Shown piece after piece: positions 56,397-64,000 of a stretch of 64,000 nucleotides of DNA. Numbering within the stretch: position 1 is the stretch's first letter; every line of letters begins with the position of its first letter. The position numbers and the translations under genes were made by a program. This DNA comes from Adiantum capillus-veneris (taxonomy: Eukaryota > Streptophyta > Polypodiopsida > Polypodiales > Pteridaceae): contig CM043959.1 in NCBI GenBank assembly GCA_014529385.2, positions 91,739,529-91,803,528 on the forward strand. The letters run 5' to 3'. The notes beneath the pieces were generated by a model, which did not search any database, was not told the origin of the DNA, and saw only the letters and a list, made by a program, of their open reading frames with translations.

Positions 56397-56958
56397 GTAA
56401 TATCTCTTAGAGATGGGAGCTATATATGTTGTAGCTATACCCAATGTCATTGCTAAATGGACATCCCCGGGAGGGTTTACATGCTATCCACACCACCATA
56501 AATGTTAGCATAGAGTCAGCAAAGTGGATTATGTACTTACTCTTATACCACATATATGAGAGTGCAAGACATGGCAACAGTACTATGCCCCAAAATAAAT
56601 GGTATGTTGATGAGTCTAGAGAGACTACAGGTAGATTATAGAGAGAGGTAGTGATAGAAACCCCACACATTGATAGGTGATATCTCTTAGAGATGGGAGC
56701 TACATATGTTGTAGCTATACCCAATGTCATTGCTAAATGGACATCCCCAAGAGGGTTTACATGCTATCCACACCAACATAAATGTTAGCATAAAGTCAAC
56801 AAAGTGGATTATGTACTTACTCTTATACCACATATATGAGAGTGCAAGACATGGCAATGGTACTATGCCCCAAAATAAATGGTATTTTGATGAGTCTAGA
56901 GAGACTAGAGCTAGATTATAAAGAGAGGTAGCGATAGAAACCCCACACATTGATAGGC
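56397..56958 (+). repeat. ~283-bp tandem duplication
   Basis: Two adjacent copies run from ATATCTCTTAGAGATGGGAG to CACACATTGATAGG (about 56399-56680 and 56682-56957) with about a dozen differences. Short ORFs in them on both strands (for example on minus, SLYNLALVSLDSS) have no recognised domain. Confidence 0.85.
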
Positions 56959-58277
56959 ACAAATTACCTTCTAACACCGAGCTAACACCTTGTGAGGCAA
57001 AAGAATCTTTTAAAAGTAGCAAGAGCCTACTCCATTCCTTTGATAGACATGTGGGGATAGTATGCAACCCTTCTACACACAAGCATATCACATGATCACA
57101 ATCAAAAGTTACTAAAACTTTATGTCACAGTCAAGATATATTAACACTTTTGCTAGCACTCTCAATAGACCCATATGCAAAGTATTTTCCAAGAGTTGGA
57201 GCAACACTATCATGCCAATATTAAAGGCTAGGGATCATGTGCTCTCTAGGACCTAGAATACCATCTTGATAGTGTCAAAACTTTGGCCCTCAAGTGAACT
57301 GCCCAATGTGATCCCATTATTTCTTTTGGCTTTTAGATATTTATTTTACTTATTTATTTCTTTTTAGCCAGATTTGCCAATCGAGAGATAAAATACCTAT
57401 CGAGAGACACAACACTTTTTTGAGCAATTTTCACTTATACAACACTGTATGCCTCTTTCATGTACACCAACCAAGAAAAAGTCTGGGGTGCGAGCAGATG
57501 ATGAGCTACCATTTCAAAATATGACACCTGGAATTTCTAGAGTGACAGTACCGCTAGATCAATCTCAACCGGCAACTTTCAAAATGTTCACGAGTTAGTA
57601 TTCGTTGTTCATATAATAAGCTAGAAGCTGATCCCAAATTTCTACTTTGACAAATATTGAAGTCATGAGCTCGGCAACTCCGACATCTGCAAGAATGTCA
57701 CTATTGCCACGACTCACATTCCTACGAGGATAGATCCAGCTTCAATAGCTCCGAATTGGTTAAACTAATTAATAAAACAACTTTCATTTCATCGCTCGAT
57801 GTACTATTAAGCCAACGCCAGGCCATAACAAGAATCTCTTTGAAAACTCAACAAATCTTCAGAGATAATGTCCTAGTTTTGCACTCCACAGAATATATAA
57901 CAATTGGAGGGGGTCATTGAGAACAAATTATGATATCTTTTGAATTACTACCAAACCCACTTTCAAGAACTTACACTACTGGAATGGTCCAGTTCGAATT
58001 TCAGCTTGTACAAGATTGCAGCTACTTGCAAAGCCTTGATCAAACCTTAACAGTACATCACCTTTATCTGGTCCCCGTTTAAGCGAACTGCCTCATTCGC
58101 CGAGAACAGGATGAGTTTATGTATGCTGTAAGCAATTGAAGATGCAACCTTTGCTGTGACAATCTGGAAAGGTTCTCCTTGTAGACCAGAGGATCAAACA
58201 ATCTTGACCCAAAGGAAGATAGATATGCAAACAAAGCTCTTCTTCCGTCATATACTGTCCGCCCTTGTAACTGAAGA
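56959..58277. other. No recognised gene; 3' flank of the sulfotransferase gene
   Basis: No supported coding region. The part nearest 58277 is presumably the 3' UTR of the minus-strand sulfotransferase gene; a 68-codon ORF at 58079-58285 lies in it and is regarded as chance. Confidence 0.4.
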
Positions 58278-60024
58278 TCATCCATAATCCTTTCCTTTTA
58301 AAAATATCTCGTACCTGGTCCCCTTAAGATACTCATTAAGATCATCCCAATTCTCAATCTGGCCATGCAAAGGCCGTGTATGGATTTTGACATGTTTGCT
58401 CTCTAGCTTCAGTGGGTTAACACCAAGAAATTTTTGAGCCTTCCTCAGTTCCTGGAAGCAATAATCAATGTAAAACTGTAAGAGTTTAGACGATGAATTT
58501 TGAAGAAATAACAGGGAAGGGGAAAGAAGGGAGGGAGGGAGGGAGGGAGGGAGGGAGGGAGGGAGGGGGGGGGGGGGGGGGCGGGGGGGGCTGACTGCTA
58601 ACCTTTCTTGGGTTTACTACAAGATCCTCATAAAAAAAAATCATATGCCGGGTCTCTTTGAAAGAAGAGCATGCATCATCTATGATCTCCTCCACACGTT
58701 CAAGATAGGGGATAAGAGACGTCAGGTTCACTACCGGCTTGTATGCTTCAAGGACTTCTGCCTATATGCACAACAACCATAGCTAGATTAGTTATACTGC
58801 AATGTAACCAGCACAAAAGACAAGCACTTGCCAGAATTAATCACTTCAACTATCACTTGTGCTCAGTCTTGTGAGGGCCACCTCTTCTTTGGAGTGAACA
58901 TGTGCCAGATGCGTCCCGTTTAGCTGCTTTGCCACACGGTCAAAGGAATTTGCCAAGATAGAGACATACCGCCTTAAAATGTTCTTTCGAAACAAAAATA
59001 TTACAGAAACAGAGTTGTCCTTGAGGTAATCCGCAATCTCCTTTTTATACTCCATTACACCCTGGCAATTAAGAGACGATCATTTTCCAAGCATTTAGAC
59101 TGCCGCACGAATAGGAGTAAAGAAAACTCAATACACATGCCAGATTAATGATGATTAAGGAGCACAGATTTAAGCAGTAGGTTAACAGTCCGCTTGCGAC
59201 CTCAAGCAGTCCTAAATCCTCCATGGCCAGTACTTAGCAGCAATCTCAAATATCTCCTACAACATCTAAACATTCTAGGTGCAAGTCTTGCATGTTCAAG
59301 TTCAAGGCCTGTGATGTTGTTGGCATGCATGCTGGAATTCAAGGCCTGTGGTGTTAATACAAATAGCTTCAGAAAAAAGGCCACTAACCTGATTGAGCAT
59401 CCACTTCAGACCAACAGCAGCTGTGCACTCGTTTTTAGATGCACTGCTGATCCAATCGAGGTTATATAAGGTATCTAGAGTCCTTGTTATGGTCGATGCA
59501 CTCTCCCTCCTTCCATCCACAGAAAACACTTCACCATGAGAGCTAATATTTGGATGGCTATTCAGCAGAGTCTCAAACCAGCCACTCCCCGATCTTTGCA
59601 TAGAGAAGATGACAAAATTATGTACAGGTAGGCAGCTACACTCCTTCCTGGTTATAGAGGCAACCCCATCAAATTAGCAAAAACATGCCAGGCTCAGTCC
59701 TTCCTAGCTATAGAGACAACCCCATCGTAGAAATTAGCCAAAACATACTGGACTCCAGAGATTTAAAATATCATACCTATCAAATGTCCGTGGTTGCGGG
59801 TGATGTAAAAATAAACCATCTACTAAATTCAGTTCCGAGCAAGGCCTCGTTGTCCCCACTTTATTGCCAGAAGCCATAGAAAGTATCGCTTTCTGGTACA
59901 TTACTCGTTTCTCAACCCCCAAAATACATATGTACATTCCACTTAGTCCTAGAGCAACCAATAAAATGAGCTTCCATGTCCAGTTGGCTTTTCTGTACAA
60001 CCATTTTGGAGAAGCTTCCTGCAT
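58278..60024 (-). CDS. NodH-like sulfotransferase, type II membrane protein, 339 aa
   Basis: Five minus-strand exons: 59777-60024, 59389-59647, 58882-59061, 58603-58761 and 58278-58451. All introns are GT-AG and phases agree (2,0,0,0). An N-terminal membrane anchor (about residues 18-37) suggests Golgi residence with a lumenal catalytic domain. The 5'-phosphosulfate-binding loop is SMQRSGSGW (98-106) and the 3'-phosphate-binding motif is FRKNILRRYVS (193-203). HVHS and the C-terminal HVKIHTRPL...IENWDDL are shared with plant P-loop/NodH-type sulfotransferases as I know them. It would transfer sulfate from PAPS to an unknown acceptor. The start at 60024 is the first available ATG, but a small upstream exon is possible because ATGCAG also looks like a splice acceptor. 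No stop or frameshift was seen; it is the best host gene in the window. Confidence 0.88.
58515..58592. repeat. (GGGA)n and G-run tract in sulfotransferase intron 4
   Basis: On the plus strand, repeated GGGA units pass into a run of G broken by a single C. This is the template strand of the gene, so the pre-mRNA would carry a C-rich tract. The plus strand could form G-quadruplexes. Confidence 0.9.
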
Positions 60025-60957
60025 TCATGGAGGACCACTCTTTAAATATTTGATAAACAGGTGTCACCAGTAAAACGTCGCTCTCCTTTGCCTCATTTAC
60101 TTTGTAAATTCCCAGTGAAAATTACACATTGTAGAAGGTAATATACCAGGTGAAAAGCTCAGATTTTTCAAAGACGACGAATAGTGTTATCAAAAAATAC
60201 AATTACATAAATAAAAAGAGATTTGAGAGCTACAGAACCAGAGAGCAACATGAAGGCATCAGCAACACACAATAAAGACTGATAAAGACTGCTCATAGCT
60301 TTCAATAATGCAAAGAAAACGCTGTTCCACGTAATTTACAATGGAGCAGTGAGCAAAGAGGGAAAGGAATGTGGGAAGAGAATGTGTACGTGTACGTAAC
60401 TCATTTGATGCTCCTTTTTGCGTGTGACCAAGAATGAGACTTAGTTCAAATAACTGATAGCTAAGCCTTGTGTGACCATTGCCTAAGCCCCATGAAGGGG
60501 GTCAACTCCAGAAATGTACAACAGCCAGCCGAATGGCCGCTAAATAGGAAAAACGGAAAATCTTATGTCACAAAGAACTCAAAGAGAAAAGGCTAAGAAG
60601 AGGTGCAGAAAGGAGGCTCAGAAATTAAATTGCATGCACAGAACCTCTTCTTCCAATCTCCACCCTCTTCCTCTAAAAAGGCCATCACTTGAAGCTTTGA
60701 AGATATAGGCTTTAATCTAAACCATACTCTTGCAACTACGGCAATTCTGTTAGAGCTACTTTCTCTTCCCCTAACTATCTCCTAAAGAAACCTTTCTGCC
60801 AATACGTCTCTCTCACATTGTCCGAGTAACTGGGAACCACATATACCTAGATGAATTTGGGATAAGCCCAGATTCACCTTTAAAGGAAAGCGCAAGGTAT
60901 AGAACCGTGGTGTCACCCACAAGACAATATAACCATCAGCTCCATCATGCATAGTAT
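60025..60957. other. Upstream region of the sulfotransferase gene
   Basis: No coding region is supported. It should hold the promoter and 5' UTR of the minus-strand sulfotransferase gene; no specific element could be assigned. Confidence 0.4.
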
Positions 60958-61664
60958 TGTTAGACTTACACCACTCTGCTGCTTCACAGGTCTAGGGCAT
61001 GCATGTACTGCTAGTGTGCCTCCGAGCTGTCCACCCTTTGCATATGCATATAGGCTGCATTGTCCGGCCACCCACTTCTGCCACTTGACCTTGACACGTC
61101 AGATCACTTGCTTACACAGGAGCATCTACATGGACTTAGGGAGAGGATCTTGGATCTCTTCTTGGAGAGGTTCATTGCTTGGATCTAAAGACTGGAGTAG
61201 GCCTTCAGTGCTTTGGACTCTCTTGGAGAGTTTACCCGGAGCTTGGCTTGGATGGTAGTGCAGTTGCTCTTCTACACTCCCGATCGTTTGGATTGCTACC
61301 TTCAGAGTTGCTTACACTCACCCTCGGTAACCTCGGTAACAGACTTATCCCCCGATCTGAGCAGTAGGCCACTCCTAGCTCATTCACATTGAGAGCCACA
61401 CCGAGATGCGGTTTGGTGGCGTTGATGGTGCGGATTCTGTTTGGTCGATACCGGAGGATTGGAGGCAGGAGATACAGACAAGACGGCGCAGACAGATTGG
61501 TCTGGCCTTTCCTCTTCTCAAAGGATCTTCACAGCACAGACTGTTCAGTTTGGCTTCCCTACTTCTACAGGATGATCACGGTGCAGACAACTTGGTCTGA
61601 CCACACCTCTTCTCAGAGGCCCTTCACAATGCAAACTGTTGACTCTGGCTTTCCCCTCATCTTG

Positions 61665-63345
61665 GATTGTGAAACCGGCCCGTGGGGCGGTAGGCTTTGG
61701 CTTTCACCCGAAATTCTTTACTTTAGACACACACACAGAGCACTTTGCAAAGGGAACCTGCGACGGAAATTAACACTTATGCACACACACGGCTCGGAAG
61801 CTAGAATGCTCCGAGCAAACGCCGACAACCTCTAGGCCCCAAAATTGGCGTCCCTTTCGGTATTTTTTTATATTTGAGAGGGTAAATTACAAAGAAGAGT
61901 CCTGGGAATCCTTTATCTGTATCAAGCTAGATACCACTTGCTTTGGCCAAATTTCGGTAACATAACAGCCCCAAAACTTGCGCGAAACCAATTTCCCTAC
62001 TGGAACTCTCTTCCATTGCCATAAACCCTTTGATTCCTGCCCAAAAACAGTAAATTCAGCACGCTGTATTTACTGGTTTTTGCCCTGTTTTCAGTCCTAA
62101 ACAGTCTCCTAACTGTCCTCTGCCAATGGGGCACTATCCCCAATGGTTCTAGCATCTGTATGGCTGAAAAACAGTCAATTTACAGCGCATACACAGCACT
62201 GAAAACGCACTTGTACGGTGAGGTTATGACCCTCACCGGTGCCTGCTTTGGAGCAGTTAGCTACCCCTGTTCCTGCTCAAGGAGGCTCTTACCTCAGCAC
62301 AAAAGCATGAAACCACACAACTGTACATCAGTCAAATGAAGAGCCCTCTTGTGGGGCATCACATAACTGCACTTAGGGGAGAGAGAGAGCAGTGTGTAGT
62401 GTGCAAGGCATCACTCCTAGCACCATATTGTACATGAGAGGGAAAAAAAGCACTCCATAGCTCTTAACCTGTGACAAAACTCTCAAAATGAAGCATCCCC
62501 CAGCATAAATCGAGCGCCCCCTCTTTTGCGCTTGACCTGTAATGCATCTGTGAACAAATGGATGCAAAAGGGGAATATTTCTATGGCTGCCAAAACCTGC
62601 ATATCACTAAAAACGCAGCAAAACAGCCCTGTAAACACGCATCTGATGCCTTCCAATGCTGAAAATGAGCTCCTTGGTCCTAGGTAAAGTCATGGGAAGC
62701 TCAAAAAAGGAGAGAAATGGCTGAAAATCACAGTTATCAGCCTCCAAAACTGCTCCAAAAAGTCCGTTACGAGTTCTGTTCTCCCAAACTTGGTAAATTG
62801 GCCAAAAAGTGCCACTTGGCACTCATGCATGCAATTTCCCCGCATTGGGCTTCCTGCTTAAAAATCTCTCAACTGGTGCATTAGTTGACTTTGCAGCAGA
62901 GTAATAAAATGTTCCCCTAGTCATACCGAAGGTAATGACGCGAACACATTTCACGGCCCAAAATAGCAGTTTCCTAAATATTAGGAAATGATTCCATTGG
63001 GCTCCCATTGATCATCTGACCATCTATCCTCAATGGGACCCCATCCACGAGTGCAATGTGGCCAAACTGTCGGATACTTCATGTTGGTAGTCCCACCTTG
63101 ACTTTATGCCTTTATTGAGTTCACTTCCTGACCTACATGATCTTGCTCTGAGCCTAGACATCCTCTTACTATACAAATTCCAGTGTCGACCACTTCCCGT
63201 CTGCGGATGAAACTACCATTCACATTGGCCATACCATGTCCGGCCGTTTGCTACTTCAAAAAGAGGATCTCAAAAATAAAACAAAAATCATTAGAAAGAA
63301 ACCAACAACTAAGGTTAGCAGTTGCCACGTCCTCGTGACAGATTG
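61665..63345 (-). mobile_element. Solo LTR nested in element E
   Basis: Target duplication GATTG is at 61665-61669 and 63341-63345, bounding a 1671-base sequence that starts TGAAACCGGCC and ends CTCGTGACA. A stretch near 61835-61895 (GCCCCAAAATTGGCGTCCC, TTTCGGTATTTTT) resembles the gypsy LTR of this window in its minus-strand orientation, and the ends are similar. No internal coding is visible, so it is interpreted as a solo LTR left after recombination. Confidence 0.7.
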
Positions 63346-63930
63346 CCCTACCTACTGACAGGACACCATCCGATGGTGGTCCGTGCGGTCTATCGATGAC
63401 TGCTGCAGCTTACGGTAGCTTCTACAGTGCAGACTATTTAGTCTCGCTTTCCTTGTTTTGGAGGACGTTTGCAGCGCAGATTGCTACATCTCGCCTTCCT
63501 AGAGTTTTACACAACTTAGCCACCTAGCCACACTCGGTTACAGGTTCATGCATTGACAGGCTTCCGATCATTCTCATGACAGTTCCTGGGCTTCCCATTT
63601 CCTCCATACAGTTTGACCACAGACACCACAGATCCTATTGGGCGGGAAACTTACAAATCTATTGGCACTTCTTTCACAACAAGGAGTTGTTTTCACACTT
63701 AGTTTCGGACCTTCACGCAGTATCTTCACCCTATATCGACGGAGTAGAGCAATTTGTTACATTGCTCGTGACGGCACTTTACCATGGAGATTTCTCGGAG
63801 GTTGGGACACCCCAGACAGTCGCTACACTCATGGAGTATCCTTCAGTGGACATCGCAACAGACATCTTCATCCTTTGCCTCACATCTTCGGTTTCATGTG
63901 GTTTGTTCAACATCGGGTGTTAAGAGGGGG

Positions 63931-64000
63931 TGTTAAGACTTACACCACTCTGCTGCTTCACAGGTCTAGGGCATGCATGTACGGCTAGTGTGCCTCCGGG
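63931..64000 (+). repeat. Element E 3' LTR, first 70 bases
   Basis: Matches 60958-61026 with two differences visible (an extra A near the start; ACTGC versus ACGGC). Truncated by the window edge. Confidence 0.75.

Larger units (their letters stand above)
60958..64000 (+). mobile_element. Element E: LTR element without recognisable coding, cut by window end
   Basis: TGTTAGACTTACACCACTCTGCTGC at 60958 recurs as TGTTAAGACTTACACC... at 63931, and the two copies match for the remaining 70 bases to the window end. The second copy is preceded by AAGAGGGGG (63922-63930), a good polypurine tract. The left copy is therefore read as a 5' LTR and the right as the start of the 3' LTR. Interior sequence (about 61.4-61.67 and 63.35-63.93 kb) has no clear gag or pol. 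It is interrupted by a solo LTR. Confidence 0.65.

Noticed and set aside
56407-57091. Minus-strand ORFs of 107 and 134 codons over the 283-bp duplication
   Set aside because: No recognisable domain; the similarity between them is explained by the DNA duplication.
58079-58285. Separate 68-codon gene next to the sulfotransferase
   Set aside because: It overlaps the sulfotransferase stop and probable 3' UTR on the same strand and has no independent support.

Overview
This window looks like nuclear DNA of a land plant, probably a seed-free vascular plant such as a fern (inference). The grounds are many decayed PPR-repeat relics, Ty1/copia and chromodomain Ty3/gypsy retrotransposons primed by initiator-Met tRNA, and one host-type gene with GT-AG introns. 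There are no prokaryotic features. Most of the 64 kb is nested mobile DNA; only a few genes look intact.

Layout. 1-2385 is a PPR relic that recurs as a direct repeat at about 53.89-56.08 kb. 2.9-4.7 kb holds a LINE remnant (minus strand). A tRNA-like SINE head lies at 5.86-5.92 kb, and 6237-6611 encodes a small secreted four-cysteine protein. 7.24-15.35 kb is a tandem array of broken copies of the 5' part of an acidic-protein gene, each full copy led by a (TC)n tract; its C-terminal part follows at 15.3-16.2 kb. PPR debris fills 16.6-17.9 kb.

18572-35274 is a three-level nest. Copia-B (TSD GTGTT) carries an internal inversion. A Ty3/gypsy chromovirus (18690-30308, TSD ATGGC) sits inside it, and an intact Copia-A (19672-24849, TSD TGAAG, 1429-codon gag-pol) sits inside the gypsy element.

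35.8-46.7 kb is a second, minus-strand copy of the acidic-protein gene. It is split by non-autonomous LTR element C (36938-45819, TSD CCACT), which encodes an unknown 523-residue protein and no pol. Its 5' LTR is in turn split by Tnt1-like element D (41036-45553, TSD GAAAA), which has lost its reverse-transcriptase core.

About 47.45-53.55 kb is a strikingly A+T-rich island. It contains a decayed Helitron Rep/helicase gene and, 70 bases downstream on the same strand, what reads as an intact five-exon gene for a 355-residue protein ending in a GIY-YIG nuclease domain with its key residues present. This pairing is the best candidate here for an undescribed system.

58.28-60.02 kb (minus) is a complete five-exon gene for a type II membrane, NodH-like sulfotransferase. 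From 60.96 kb to the window end is an LTR element without recognisable coding, containing a 1.67-kb solo LTR (TSD GATTG).

All calls come from reading the sequence; no database search was run. TSDs, primer-binding sites, reading frames and splice phases were checked by hand. Family names rest on motif recognition.
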